Positions 30,379-39,616 of a stretch of DNA of 64,000 nt are shown here, one piece after another; position 1 is the stretch's first letter, and each line of letters starts with the position of its first letter. Below the pieces are notes generated by a model. The model was not told where the DNA came from. It made no database searches and saw only the letters and a list, made by a program, of their open reading frames with translations. Origin of the DNA: Niveibacterium umoris (GTDB lineage: Bacteria > Pseudomonadota > Gammaproteobacteria > Burkholderiales > Rhodocyclaceae); NCBI RefSeq assembly GCF_014197015.1, contig NZ_JACIET010000002.1:1548016-1612015 (forward strand), given 5' to 3'. A program made the position numbers and the translations under genes.

Positions 30379-31407
30379 ATGACCCCCCAAGAAGCCCTTC
30401 AACGCGTCATCGAACACCGCGAGATCTTCCACGAAGAGATGGTTGATCTGATGCGGCAGATCATGTCCGGCCAGGTGTCGCCGGTGATGATCGCAGCGAT
30501 CATTTCCGGTTTGCGGGTGAAGAAGGAAACCGTTGGCGAGATCGCCGGCGCGGCCACCGTGATGCGCGAGTTCGCGACCAAGGTGTCGCTCAAATCCGAT
30601 GTGCAGACGCTGGTCGATACTTGTGGCACTGGGGGCGACGGCGCCCACACCTTCAACATTTCGACCGGTGCGATGTTCGTCGCCGCGGCGGCGGGCGCGA
30701 AGGTGGCCAAGCACGGCGGACGTTCGGTGTCGTCGCAGTCGGGTTCGGCCGATGTGCTCGAATCGCTGGGCGTGAACCTCGCACTGACGCCGGAGCAGGT
30801 CGGCGCCTGTATCGACGATGTGGGCGTCGGCTTCATGTTCGCGCCCAACCATCACGCGGCGATGAAGCATGCCGGCCCGGTGCGGCGTGAACTGGGCGTG
30901 CGCACGATCTTCAACATTCTCGGCCCGCTCACCAACCCCGCTGGCGCGGCCAACCAGTTGATGGGCGTGTTCCATCCGGATCTGGTCGGTATCCAGGTGC
31001 GCGTCTTGCAGCGTCTTGGCGCCCGTAACGTGATGATCGTGCACGGCCTTGATGGCCTTGACGAACTCTCGATTTCCGCGCCGACCCTGGTGGGCGAGTT
31101 GCGCGACGGTGCGGTGCGCGAATACCGACTCTCCCCCGAAGATGTCGGCCTGCCGCTGCATGCCGCATCCACGCTGCGCGCCGCCACCGTCGAGGATTCG
31201 CGCGAGATGCTGATCGGCGCACTGAGCGGCAAGCTGCCGGCCGCGCGCGACATCGTGGCCTTCAATGCCGGCGCCAGCCTGTATGTCGCGGGCGTTGCCG
31301 ATTCGCTTGCCGATGGCGTCGAACGGGCGATCGCGACCATCGCGAGCGGCGCGGCACGCGCCAAGGTAGAGCAACTGGTCGAATACACACGGAAGTTCGC
31401 GCAGTGA
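30379..31407 (+). CDS. trpD: Anthranilate phosphoribosyltransferase
   Basis: TrpD attaches phosphoribose from PRPP to anthranilate. The 342 residues include the PRPP-binding loop [15 protein letters not shown], the [18 protein letters not shown] segment and the anthranilate-site GPLTNPAGA motif. I chose ATG 30379 with a cggagga ribosome site ten bases upstream; a GTG five codons earlier is possible. The stop overlaps the GTG of the following small gene by four bases. Confidence 0.97.
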   Translation: MTPQEALQRVIEHREIFHEEMVDLMRQIMSGQVSPVMIAAIISGLRVKKETVGEIAGAATVMREFATKVSLKSDVQTLVDTCGTGGDGAHTFNISTGAMFVAAAAGAKVAKHGGRSVSSQSGSADVLESLGVNLALTPEQVGACIDDVGVGFMFAPNHHAAMKHAGPVRRELGVRTIFNILGPLTNPAGAANQLMGVFHPDLVGIQVRVLQRLGARNVMIVHGLDGLDELSISAPTLVGELRDGAVREYRLSPEDVGLPLHAASTLRAATVEDSREMLIGALSGKLPAARDIVAFNAGASLYVAGVADSLADGVERAIATIASGAARAKVEQLVEYTRKFAQ

Positions 31408-31664
31408 CCGAGCCGCGATTCGTCCGGGTGCGGGTCGGCAGCTACCTGATCCTGCACGGTTTCGACGAAAACAACGCCGAGATCACCGAGGCGGTTGCGG
31501 TCGAGGGCTACGCCGACAAGCTGGTCGCGGTGGATCGCATCAAATCGGTCAGCGAGCGCTACCTGTTGACCGACTACGCCGACGGTCGCCTGATCTACTG
31601 GGAGTATGAAGGCGGCCTGCAAGCACTAGAGTCCCGGCTCGCGACTGCCGGACTCGTCATCTGA
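31404..31664 (+). CDS. hypothetical protein inserted between trpD and trpC
   Basis: I do not recognise this 86-residue protein. It starts with GTG overlapping the trpD stop by four bases and ends eight bases before trpC, so it is part of the trp operon. It has no signal or membrane segment. The sequence alternates beta-type stretches ([16 protein letters not shown]) with acidic ones and ends with a helix, consistent with a small folded domain. Its place suggests a role with tryptophan enzymes, or mere passage in the operon; the sequence alone does not decide. Confidence 0.8.
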   Translation: MTEPRFVRVRVGSYLILHGFDENNAEITEAVAVEGYADKLVAVDRIKSVSERYLLTDYADGRLIYWEYEGGLQALESRLATAGLVI

Positions 31665-31672
31665 GAATCGAC

Positions 31673-32503
31673 ATGTCTGACATCCTGCAGAAGATCATCG
31701 CCACCAAACGCGAAGAAGTCGAAGCGGCAGAGCATCTGCTCTCGCGCGAGTCGATCGTCAAGCGCGCGCGCGGCGGCGCCGCCTTGCGCGACTTCATCGG
31801 TGCGATCCGCGGCAAGATCGCGGAGGGGCACGCTGGCGTGATCGCCGAGATCAAGAAGGCGAGCCCGTCGAAGGGCGTGATCCGCGAGCACTTCGTGCCA
31901 GCCGAGATCGCCCAGTCGTACCAGCGTGGCGGGGCGGCCTGCCTGTCGGTGCTGACAGATCGCCAGTACTTTCAGGGCGCACCCGAGTACTTGCAGCAAG
32001 CACGCGACGCTTGCGCGCTGCCGGTGCTGCGCAAGGACTTCCTGATCGACACCTACCAGGTGTTCGAGGCGCGAGCGATGGGGGCCGACTGCATCCTGCT
32101 GATCGTCGCCGCCTTCCTGCCGCCCGAGGGCGTCACGTCGAGTTCGGCGGCGCGGGCGGCGCTGGCAGGGCTGCAGGAGCTTGAGGCGCTCGCGCACGAT
32201 CTGGGCATGGCGGTGCTGGTGGAAGTGCACGACGCTGATGAGCTGGATATCGCACTGCAGTTGCGCACGCCGCTGGTCGGCATCAACAACCGCAACCTGC
32301 GCAGTTTCGAGGTCAGCCTCGATACGACGCTGTCGCAACTCGAGCGCGTGCCGGCCGATCGCATCGTCGTGACCGAAAGCGGCATCCTCTCTCCGGATGA
32401 CGTTGCCACCATGCGTGCGCGGCAGGTGAACGCCTTTCTGGTCGGCGAAGCCTTCATGCGCGCCGACGACCCCGGCGCGGAACTGGCACGACTGTTCGCC
32501 TGA
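31673..32503 (+). CDS. trpC: Indole-3-glycerol phosphate synthase
   Basis: TrpC closes the indole ring in tryptophan synthesis. The 276-residue TIM barrel has the catalytic KKASPSKG lysine segment near residue 60, [26 protein letters not shown] and VTESGI, all family motifs. It is a stand-alone enzyme, not fused to TrpF. trpF, trpB and trpA are not in the window, which is usual in betaproteobacteria where they lie elsewhere. tamB starts 18 bases downstream. Confidence 0.97.
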   Translation: MSDILQKIIATKREEVEAAEHLLSRESIVKRARGGAALRDFIGAIRGKIAEGHAGVIAEIKKASPSKGVIREHFVPAEIAQSYQRGGAACLSVLTDRQYFQGAPEYLQQARDACALPVLRKDFLIDTYQVFEARAMGADCILLIVAAFLPPEGVTSSSAARAALAGLQELEALAHDLGMAVLVEVHDADELDIALQLRTPLVGINNRNLRSFEVSLDTTLSQLERVPADRIVVTESGILSPDDVATMRARQVNAFLVGEAFMRADDPGAELARLFA

Positions 32504-32521
32504 CACGCCGGCCGACGCGCC

Positions 32522-35500
32522 ATGCAGGCTGACGAGGCCGCCGCAGACCGCAAACCAGCGCCCACGCCGGCGCTGTTGCGACGGAGCGTGATCCATCGCG
32601 CCGCGCGCCGCCGGTTCGCGATCCTGCTCGGTTTCTGCGCGGCCTTGCTGCCGTGGTGCGCCGCCTGGTGGCTGGTCGATACCGAGGCCGGCCTGCAATT
32701 TGTTGCGGCCTCGGTGGATACGGCCACGCGTGGTCAGATCCGTCTTGAGCAGCCACGTGGCCGCCTTGCCGACAGGGTCATCGCCAAGCGCTTCCAACTC
32801 AACATGGCCGGTACCGAGATCGATGCCCGCCAGGTCGATATCGCATGGCGCCCCTCCGAACTTTTCTCGGGCTGGGTGAGGGCGCCGCATGTGCGCGTCG
32901 TCGAGCTTGCGGTGACCTATTCGGTCTCGCATGAACCCAGCGGGCCGCTCAATTCCATCGCGCTTCCGATCGGTATCCAGATGGATTCGATCGAACTCGG
33001 GCGCTTCACGCTCAATCAGCGTGACGGGCAGTCCGTCGAGCGTCTCTTCGGCCTGAGTGCCGCCAGCGGCACTGCGTGGATGGATCGCGACATCTGGCGC
33101 TTCGAACGTATCGCCGGCGTCACCGACTGGGGCCCGGCCACGCTCTCTGGCACCCTCGCGACGGGGGCGCCTTTTGCGGTGAAACTGCAGGGGCAGGTGT
33201 CGACCCGGTACGACGCCCATTCGATCGAGGCTCGGCTCGCCGCATCCGGATCGCTCACCGAGATGACGCTGGATGCGAGCGCGGCGAGCGAGACGCTGAA
33301 GGTCGAGGGGCAGGCGGGCCTGCGTCTGTTCGACCCGATGCCGGTGGTGCGGGTGGTGCTGGAAGGGGGTGTGGTCGATCCGCGACAGTTCCATCCTGAC
33401 GCACCCAAGGCGGCGCTCTCGTTCAAGGTGCGCCTGCAGCCTTCGCTGAACGCGACCGGCGCGCCGGAAGCGGCGCGACTCGCCGAATCGCGCATCGAGG
33501 GGCCGCTCGAAATCCAGAACGCGGCGCCCGGCGCGATCGACGAGGGGCGCTTGCCGATCGAGCGCCTGCGCGGGCGCCTTACCTTTGATGCGAGCGAACT
33601 GATCGTCAAGGATCTCGAACTGAGCCTGCCCGGCGGCGGGCGTGCATCGGGCAATGTGGCGTGGCATCCGGCGCTCGCAGGTGAGAATCCGATCGGACGT
33701 ACCGACGGCCAGATCAGTTTCGAGGCGCTCGATCCGTCGCGTCTGCATGGCGCGCTGCCGCGTGCGCGCCTCGCCGGGGTGATCAACGCGCGGGCACAGC
33801 CCAACGCACAGGGCGTCGAGGCGCGCTTGAGCGACGGCACGCTTCGCGCTGACCTTGCCGCCACCTACAGCGGCAAGCGCATCCAGGCGCAGCGCCTGCG
33901 CGTGGGCGCGGGGGCGATGTCTGCCGATGCGAGCGGCTGGCTCGACCTCGATGCGGCGCAAACCTTCAAGCTCGACGTCGAGACGCGCCAGTTCGACCCG
34001 GCGGTGTTTGTGAAGACGCTGCCGCACGGAGACCTGACCGGGACGCTCGCCGCGAACGGACGCCTTGCGCCACGCCTGGCGCTGGATGCGAAACTGACGC
34101 TATCCGACAGCCATTTCGCGGGCATGCCGGTCGCCGGCGGAGGCTTTCTGGCTTTCGACGGTGTGCGCGTGTCGCGCAGCGATCTCACCCTCAACGCGCT
34201 GGGCAATCAGTTGATGCTGCAAGGGGCGTTCGGCGCGCCCGGCGACCGGCTCGCCCTGCGCATCGACGCGCCGCACATGGACCTGCTCGGCCAGGGTTTC
34301 TCCGGCCGTCTGGCGGCCCGCGGCAGCCTGGGTGGCACGCTCAAGGAACCCGCGGGCCAGCTCGATCTGGTTGCAACCCAACTGGCGGTGCCAAACCTTG
34401 TCCGGGTAGATGCCATCAACCTGCGCGGTCGCCTGAACGAAGGGCGCGACGGGGCGATCGATGTGCGCTTCACGCTGGGTGGCCTGCGATCGGCGAAAAC
34501 TGTTGATCAGATCGTGCGGCGCGCAGCGTTGACCGTCGCAGGCCGCCGCTCCGATCACAAGATCACCGCAGAGGCGGAATTCCCGCGCGGTCGTTCGCTC
34601 GCCCTGGCGGCACATGGCGGACTTTCCGACCGGCTCGACTGGGTCGGGCGGCTCGATCTGCTGGATCTGGACTGGAATGCAGAGCTCTCGCTGGCCGAAA
34701 CGGCAGAACTCGAATTCGGCCCGGAGCATTTCCGCCTCGGCCCGACACATCTGCGCGGCGAGCGGGCCTCGATCAGCCTCGACGCGACGCGCTGGTCGCC
34801 CGGCAGCCTTGCAGCGAAGGGCAGCATGACCGGGCTGCGGCTCGGTCTCGCGCTCAACGACGCGCAACAGGTGGTGGCGCGCGGCGACAGTCTGCAACTT
34901 GGCGCGGAGTGGGATTTCAATTTGCAGGCGCGGGCGAACGGCCAGATGCGGGTGTTCCGCGAGGCGGGCGATCTGGTGATGGAAGGCGACGCACCGGTCG
35001 CGCTTGGCCTGACGGAATTCGAGGCGATCCTCGCGGCCAACGACGACCGGCTTGGTTTCTCGGCCAGCGCGGCGGGCGAACGGATCGGCGTGATCTCGGC
35101 GTCGGCAACGGCAGAGTCGATGCGGGTCGGCAACGGCTGGCGCATTGCGCGCGGCGCGCCGCTTCTGGGGCGCGCGCGCATCGAGGTTCCCTCGGTGTCG
35201 TGGGTCGGGCCGCTGCTCGATCCGAACCTGCGCACCGAGGGCGTCCTGACAGGCGATTTCTCCTTGAGCGGGACGCCGGACCACCCGGTCGCAAGCGGCG
35301 CAATCACCGGCCAGGGGCTGGGACTCGCCCTGGTCGAGCAAGGCTTGCGGCTGGGCGGTGGGGTGCTCAAGGCGCGCTTCGACGCGGACCGGCTGTATCT
35401 GGACGATCTGTCTTTCGTTTCACCCAGCCGTGCCCGCCCCGATGAAAAGCGCATCGACTACGCTGGGCTGACGGCCGAACCGGGGCGCGCGAACGTGACC

Positions 35501-36544
35501 GGTGAGGTGGAACTGGCGAGTGGCCGTGGCCGCTTTATGATCGGCGCAGATCGCCTGCCGATCCTGCAGCGGCGCGATCTCTGGCTGATGCTGTCCGGAT
35601 CCGGCGAAATCGCGACGACCTGGGAATCGATGGCCGTTAGCGGCAAGATTTCGGTGCCGGCCGGCTACGTCGGGCTGGCCCGCTCCGGCGCGCCAAAACT
35701 TGACGACGATGTGGTGGTGCGGGGGCGGTCGACAGCCCAGGAGCGCCCCTTCCATATCACCGCGGATGTCGAGGCAGACCTTGGCAATGCGCTCTACCTG
35801 CATGCCTTTGGCGTCGATACCCGACTGGTGGGTGCGATCCGGCTGCGCGGACGCCCGGGCGAGCCCTTGCGTGCCACCGGCCGTGTGGAGACGCGCGACG
35901 GCCAGTACGACGCCTATGGCCAGCGACTCGCGATTGACGAAGGGTTGATCACCTTCCAGGGCCCGCTGGACAACCCGACACTGGCGATCACTGCCTTGCG
36001 CAAGGGTTTGGCGGTCGAGGCCGGCGTGGCGATCGGCGGTTCGGCGCAGCGGCCGAAGGTGCGGCTGGTGTCCGACCCCAACGTTCCGGATGCCGAGAAG
36101 CTGTCGTGGATCATCCTGGGGCGGGCGCCCGGCGGGAATTCGGACGCCGACGGTGCGATTCTCGTTGCCGCCGCCGGCGCCTTGCTGGGTGATCAGACTT
36201 CCGGGCTCAAGAATCAGATCTCAAGCATGTTCGGCATTGATCAGATCATGATCGCGCAGTCCGAAAACCGCGGCTTGGGTCATGGCGCCACCAGCCAGGT
36301 GGCCGGATCGGCGACCGGATTTTCGAGCAGCAGCGCCGGCGTGGCCTCAGATTCAGTGGCCGGGCAGGTTCTGATGATAGGCAAGCGCCTGACGCGCGAT
36401 ATCAACCTGAGCTATGAACAAAGCCTGACCGGCAGCGAGAGCATTGTGAAGCTGACCTATGCGCTGACGCGGCGGATCTCGATGGTGGCCCGGGCCGGTA
36501 GCGACAATGCGCTCGACCTGCACTACAGCGTCAGTTTTCGCTGA
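32522..36544 (+). CDS. tamB: Translocation and assembly module inner membrane protein TamB
   Basis: TamB spans the periplasm as a long beta-taco and works with the outer membrane protein TamA in outer membrane protein insertion and lipid transport. The 1340 residues start with a basic cytoplasmic tail and one membrane anchor (about 34-54), followed by long beta-rich repeats. The C-terminal 350 residues form the DUF490 (TamB) domain, with IDEGLITFQGPLDNPTLAI, WIILGRAPGG and a closing beta segment ending in Phe-Arg. tamA is not next to it, and it directly follows trpC. Confidence 0.93.
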   Translation: MQADEAAADRKPAPTPALLRRSVIHRAARRRFAILLGFCAALLPWCAAWWLVDTEAGLQFVAASVDTATRGQIRLEQPRGRLADRVIAKRFQLNMAGTEIDARQVDIAWRPSELFSGWVRAPHVRVVELAVTYSVSHEPSGPLNSIALPIGIQMDSIELGRFTLNQRDGQSVERLFGLSAASGTAWMDRDIWRFERIAGVTDWGPATLSGTLATGAPFAVKLQGQVSTRYDAHSIEARLAASGSLTEMTLDASAASETLKVEGQAGLRLFDPMPVVRVVLEGGVVDPRQFHPDAPKAALSFKVRLQPSLNATGAPEAARLAESRIEGPLEIQNAAPGAIDEGRLPIERLRGRLTFDASELIVKDLELSLPGGGRASGNVAWHPALAGENPIGRTDGQISFEALDPSRLHGALPRARLAGVINARAQPNAQGVEARLSDGTLRADLAATYSGKRIQAQRLRVGAGAMSADASGWLDLDAAQTFKLDVETRQFDPAVFVKTLPHGDLTGTLAANGRLAPRLALDAKLTLSDSHFAGMPVAGGGFLAFDGVRVSRSDLTLNALGNQLMLQGAFGAPGDRLALRIDAPHMDLLGQGFSGRLAARGSLGGTLKEPAGQLDLVATQLAVPNLVRVDAINLRGRLNEGRDGAIDVRFTLGGLRSAKTVDQIVRRAALTVAGRRSDHKITAEAEFPRGRSLALAAHGGLSDRLDWVGRLDLLDLDWNAELSLAETAELEFGPEHFRLGPTHLRGERASISLDATRWSPGSLAAKGSMTGLRLGLALNDAQQVVARGDSLQLGAEWDFNLQARANGQMRVFREAGDLVMEGDAPVALGLTEFEAILAANDDRLGFSASAAGERIGVISASATAESMRVGNGWRIARGAPLLGRARIEVPSVSWVGPLLDPNLRTEGVLTGDFSLSGTPDHPVASGAITGQGLGLALVEQGLRLGGGVLKARFDADRLYLDDLSFVSPSRARPDEKRIDYAGLTAEPGRANVTGEVELASGRGRFMIGADRLPILQRRDLWLMLSGSGEIATTWESMAVSGKISVPAGYVGLARSGAPKLDDDVVVRGRSTAQERPFHITADVEADLGNALYLHAFGVDTRLVGAIRLRGRPGEPLRATGRVETRDGQYDAYGQRLAIDEGLITFQGPLDNPTLAITALRKGLAVEAGVAIGGSAQRPKVRLVSDPNVPDAEKLSWIILGRAPGGNSDADGAILVAAAGALLGDQTSGLKNQISSMFGIDQIMIAQSENRGLGHGATSQVAGSATGFSSSSAGVASDSVAGQVLMIGKRLTRDINLSYEQSLTGSESIVKLTYALTRRISMVARAGSDNALDLHYSVSFR

Positions 36545-36740
36545 CCCATTTCATCGCCTTCTGGCCGCTGGCAAAGGCTCGTACAAGGATTTCGGCCGTT
36601 TGCCGGGTGCGACATACCCCCAGGGTCATGTTGCCGGCCCGTGCGACCCACTCTCCATATCGGCCGTCGAGCGTGCCGACAAGCCGACCATCTTCGGTGC
36701 GGACGGTCCAGGTGCCGTCAGTCTGCTTTTCTACTTTCAT
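36531..36740 (-). CDS. small hypothetical protein
   Basis: A 69-residue minus-strand protein begins at ATG 36740 and overlaps the tamB end by 14 bases tail to tail. It starts KVEKQTDGTWTVRTEDG and has a compact mix of Trp, Gly and charged residues, then a helix near the end (RTRQTAEILVRAFASG). The frame is open a further 35 codons upstream, but that part reads like non-coding sequence. I do not know its function. Composition and the clean intergenic position suggest a real gene; the confidence is moderate. Confidence 0.6.
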   Translation of the reverse strand: MKVEKQTDGTWTVRTEDGRLVGTLDGRYGEWVARAGNMTLGVCRTRQTAEILVRAFASGQKAMKWVSEN

Positions 36741-36859
36741 GGTTGACCGCATCGGCGCGAGCCGGCAGAAATTTAAGGCCAGTTTGTAAAACAGTGTTGC
36801 CGAGGCGTAAGGATCCAGCGCACTCACTGGTCTGATTAAGCACACACAGGAGACGACTC

Positions 36860-37405
36860 ATGACTCAGGGCTCGAACACCCACACGGCAGTGTTTGGCGG
36901 CGGTTGTTTCTGGTGCCTCGAAGCGGTGTTCGAGCAGATCCGCGGCGTGCAAGCGGTGACCTCTGGCTACTGCGGCGGTCACCTTCCCGATCCCACCTAC
37001 GAAGCGGTGTGTTCCGGCCGCAGCGGGCATGTCGAAGTCGTTCGCGTCGAGTATGACCCGGACCAGATCGGCTACCGCGACCTGGTGGAGGTCTTCTTCG
37101 CGATCCATGATCCGACCACGCCGAACCGCCAGGGCAACGACGTCGGCCCACAGTACCGCAGCGCGATCGTCTGCAACGATGCACAGCAGCGTTCGATCGC
37201 CCTGGAGGTGATCGAGGAACTGCGAGAGGCGGCGGTTTTTGCTGCCCCCATCGTCACCGAACTCCTCGATGCGACCCGTTTCTACCCGGCTGAGACCTAC
37301 CATCAGGGCTACTTCAGGGGCCACGAGACGCAACCGTACTGCGCTTATGTCGTCGCGCCGAAGCTGGCGAAGTTCCGCAAGAAGTTCGCCAGCCTGCTGC
37401 GCTGA
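36860..37405 (+). CDS. msrA: Peptide methionine sulfoxide reductase MsrA
   Basis: MsrA reduces the S form of methionine sulfoxide in proteins. The 181 residues show GGGCFWCLEAVF with the catalytic cysteine C16, then TSGYCGG, the GHVEVVRVEYDP and DPTTPNRQGNDVGPQYRS motifs, and YHQGYF. A cysteine in the C-terminal QPYCAYV may act in regeneration. It starts with ATG after a caggaga ribosome site. Transcription appears independent of its neighbours. Confidence 0.97.
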   Translation: MTQGSNTHTAVFGGGCFWCLEAVFEQIRGVQAVTSGYCGGHLPDPTYEAVCSGRSGHVEVVRVEYDPDQIGYRDLVEVFFAIHDPTTPNRQGNDVGPQYRSAIVCNDAQQRSIALEVIEELREAAVFAAPIVTELLDATRFYPAETYHQGYFRGHETQPYCAYVVAPKLAKFRKKFASLLR

Positions 37406-37435
37406 GCCGCTTGAGGAGGGCGTTTCCGGGGGGAT

Positions 37436-37465
37436 TTGGGCAATTCCCGTGCGTCAGCGTAAAAT
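37436..37465 (+). promoter_or_regulatory. weak predicted promoter before the DUF47-pit pair
   Basis: TAAAAT (37460-37465) resembles a -10 box, with TTGGGC (37436-37441) 18 bases upstream as a poor -35. The predicted start of transcription would be about 26 bases before the ATG. No PhoB-binding direct repeat (CTGTCAT-like) is visible, so phosphate control is not supported from sequence. Confidence 0.35.
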
Positions 37466-37497
37466 TACGGATTCATTACATCCGGCCGAGAGCCCCT

Positions 37498-38124
37498 ATG
37501 TTTGCTCGTCTCATGCCTCGTGAGGGGCGTTTCTTTGAAGCCTTCAACGAAGTTGCCGTCAAGGCCGTCGATGCTGCGCGCGAACTGGCCGCCCTGATGG
37601 GCGACCTCAACCAGCTGCCGAGCCGCCTGCGCCGAATCGAGGCAGTGGAAAAAGAAGCGGACAAGCTCACGCATGCCACGCTCGAACTGCTGCACAAGAC
37701 CTTCATTACGCCGATCGACCGTGAAGACATCCATGCGCTCGCCTTGCGCCTCGATGACATTCTCGATGTCGGCGAGGCAGTGGCTTTGACGATCTACGAA
37801 TACGACATCCAGAAGCTCACGCCCGAGGCGAAGCAACTGGCCGACATGTGCGTGCAGGCGACCGAAAAGGTGCGCGATGCGGTGGCGCTGATCTCCAACA
37901 TGGACAACGCCAAGCGCATCCTCGAACTGTGCAAGCAGATCGGCGAGATCGAGGACGAGACCGATGTCGTCATGCGCAGCGCGATGGCGCGCCTGTTCCG
38001 CGAAGAGCCGGAAGTTCGCCAGGTGATGAAGATGCGCACGGTGTACGAGCGGCTGGAAGACATGGCCGATCGCTGCTACATCGTCGCGACCATCCTCGAA
38101 GGCATCGTGTTCGAGAACGCGTAA
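37498..38124 (+). CDS. DUF47 family PhoU-like phosphate transport regulator
   Basis: The 208 residues are all helical and match the DUF47 family of PhoU-like proteins that accompany PiT transporters. Conserved acidic and positional motifs are visible: EKEADKLTHATLELLHKTFITPIDREDIHALALRLDDILD region (residues 50-89), and EIEDETDVVM further on, likely metal-binding as in PhoU. I chose ATG 37498, giving MFARLMPREGRFF, the usual N-terminus. It is followed 40 bases later by pit, and the two genes are almost always paired. Confidence 0.93.
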   Translation: MFARLMPREGRFFEAFNEVAVKAVDAARELAALMGDLNQLPSRLRRIEAVEKEADKLTHATLELLHKTFITPIDREDIHALALRLDDILDVGEAVALTIYEYDIQKLTPEAKQLADMCVQATEKVRDAVALISNMDNAKRILELCKQIGEIEDETDVVMRSAMARLFREEPEVRQVMKMRTVYERLEDMADRCYIVATILEGIVFENA

Positions 38125-38164
38125 GCGTTCCCGAACCCGACGCCCTCTGTCCTGAGGTTTCCCG

Positions 38165-39187
38165 ATGAGCTTCGAGGTATTGATCCTCCTGATCGCGCTC
38201 GCGCTGCTGTTCGACTTCATGAACGGTTTCCACGATGCGGCCAATTCGATCGCCACGGTCGTTTCGACCGGCGTGCTGCGTCCGCAATGGGCCGTGCTGT
38301 GGGCGGCGTTCTTCAATTTCGTCGCCTATTTCCTGTTCCCTTTGAAGGTTGCCGCCACAATCGGCAAGGGAACGATCGATCCGTCCATCGTTGATCACTA
38401 TGTGATCTTCGGCGCGCTGATGGGCGCGGTGGTTTGGAACGGCATCACCTGGTGGTACGGCATCCCGTCGAGTTCGTCGCATGCGCTGATCGGTGGCCTG
38501 GTGGGCGCCGCTGTCGCGAAATCCGGCACCGATTCGCTGATCTCGTCCGGCCTGGTGAAGACGATCTCGTTCATCGTCGTCTCACCGCTGCTGGGGATGC
38601 TGCTCGGTTCGCTGCTGATGCTCGCGGTCGCCTGGATCTTCTTCCGCACCGCGCCACGCAAGGTGGATAAATGGTTCAGACGGCTGCAACTGGTGTCGGC
38701 TTCGCTTTACAGTCTGGGCCACGGCGGTAACGATGCGCAGAAGACCGCCGGCATCATCTGGATGCTGCTGATTGCGGTGACCGCCTCGAACCCCGAAATC
38801 GTTCCGGACTGGATGCGCGCCACCAAGGACCACTTGCCGACCTGGGTGGTGGTGGGCTGCTATGTCATGATCGGCTGCGGCACCATGTTTGGTGGCTGGC
38901 GCATCGTCAAGACGATGGGTCAGAAGATCACCAAGCTCAAGCCGGTTGGCGGCTTCTGCGCCGAGACTGGCGGTGCGATGACGCTGTTTCTTGCGACTGC
39001 CTTTGGCATCCCGGTGTCGACGACACACACCATCACCGGCGCGATTGTTGGTGTCGGCTCCTGCCACAATGCCAAGGCGGTGCGCTGGGGGGTGGCCGGC
39101 AACATTGTCTGGGCCTGGGTGCTGACCATTCCTTGCTCGGCTTTTGTTGCGGCGATTGCCTATGAGGTGGCGCGCCGCGCCCTGTGA
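38165..39187 (+). CDS. pit: Low-affinity inorganic phosphate transporter (PiT family)
   Basis: PiT proteins bring in phosphate, usually as a metal-phosphate complex, driven by ion gradients. The 340 residues form about ten membrane segments and carry the two inverted family signatures: FMNGFHDAANSIATVV near residue 20 and GHGGNDAQKTAGI near 185. The shorter length matches the bacterial Pit subgroup that comes with a DUF47 protein. The central cytoplasmic loop is short. It lies 40 bases after its DUF47 partner; no terminator was seen. Confidence 0.95.
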   Translation: MSFEVLILLIALALLFDFMNGFHDAANSIATVVSTGVLRPQWAVLWAAFFNFVAYFLFPLKVAATIGKGTIDPSIVDHYVIFGALMGAVVWNGITWWYGIPSSSSHALIGGLVGAAVAKSGTDSLISSGLVKTISFIVVSPLLGMLLGSLLMLAVAWIFFRTAPRKVDKWFRRLQLVSASLYSLGHGGNDAQKTAGIIWMLLIAVTASNPEIVPDWMRATKDHLPTWVVVGCYVMIGCGTMFGGWRIVKTMGQKITKLKPVGGFCAETGGAMTLFLATAFGIPVSTTHTITGAIVGVGSCHNAKAVRWGVAGNIVWAWVLTIPCSAFVAAIAYEVARRAL

Positions 39188-39355
39188 GGCGTGCCTGCCT
39201 GACGCAAACGCGTCCGGAAAGTTCATCGGGGCGGCCTCTGGGCCGCCCTGCTGCATTTTGCGGCGGCAACATGCGATCATCACCGTTCGCGCCGCGCGGG
39301 GGCCGGCGCGAATCCTGCGGGCCGTCGATGGTCCGTCAATCCTCTGGAGATCCAC

Positions 39356-39571
39356 ATGAAGAAGTCGCCACTGGCGCCGCGCAACCCGCTGGTTGCTGCT
39401 GCGCTGCTCCGCAAGGCCGGAGCACATCAGAAAACCGGCAAGGCCCTCCGCCGCGCTGAACGCATCGCGCTGCTCGCAAACTTGAACGCGGCACGTCGCA
39501 ACAACGGGGACGATGGCAGTTTTTCCGGCCAAGCGCATGCTGCCCGCGTGTGCTTCGCCGGAACGAACTGA
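39356..39571 (+). CDS. small basic protein, unknown function
   Basis: This 71-residue basic protein starts at ATG 39356 with a good ribosome site (tggaga). Its central part, PRNPLVAAALLRKAGAHQKTGKALRRAER, lies at residues 8-36. That pattern recalls short conserved proteobacterial proteins with a RNPLV...KAGAH...KALRR signature that I have seen as hypotheticals. The last 25 residues look unconserved. It lies in a 430-base space between pit and pepP. Function unknown. Confidence 0.65.
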   Translation: MKKSPLAPRNPLVAAALLRKAGAHQKTGKALRRAERIALLANLNAARRNNGDDGSFSGQAHAARVCFAGTN

Positions 39572-39616
39572 CCGGTTCGCCCGCCTCCTTCAACCCGCCA
39601 CAAGCCGGATGACACG

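Noticed and set aside
31595..34027. 810-codon open frame on the minus strand
   Set aside because: It is opposite trpC and tamB. Composition is heavily biased to Arg, His and Gln and no family motif is visible.
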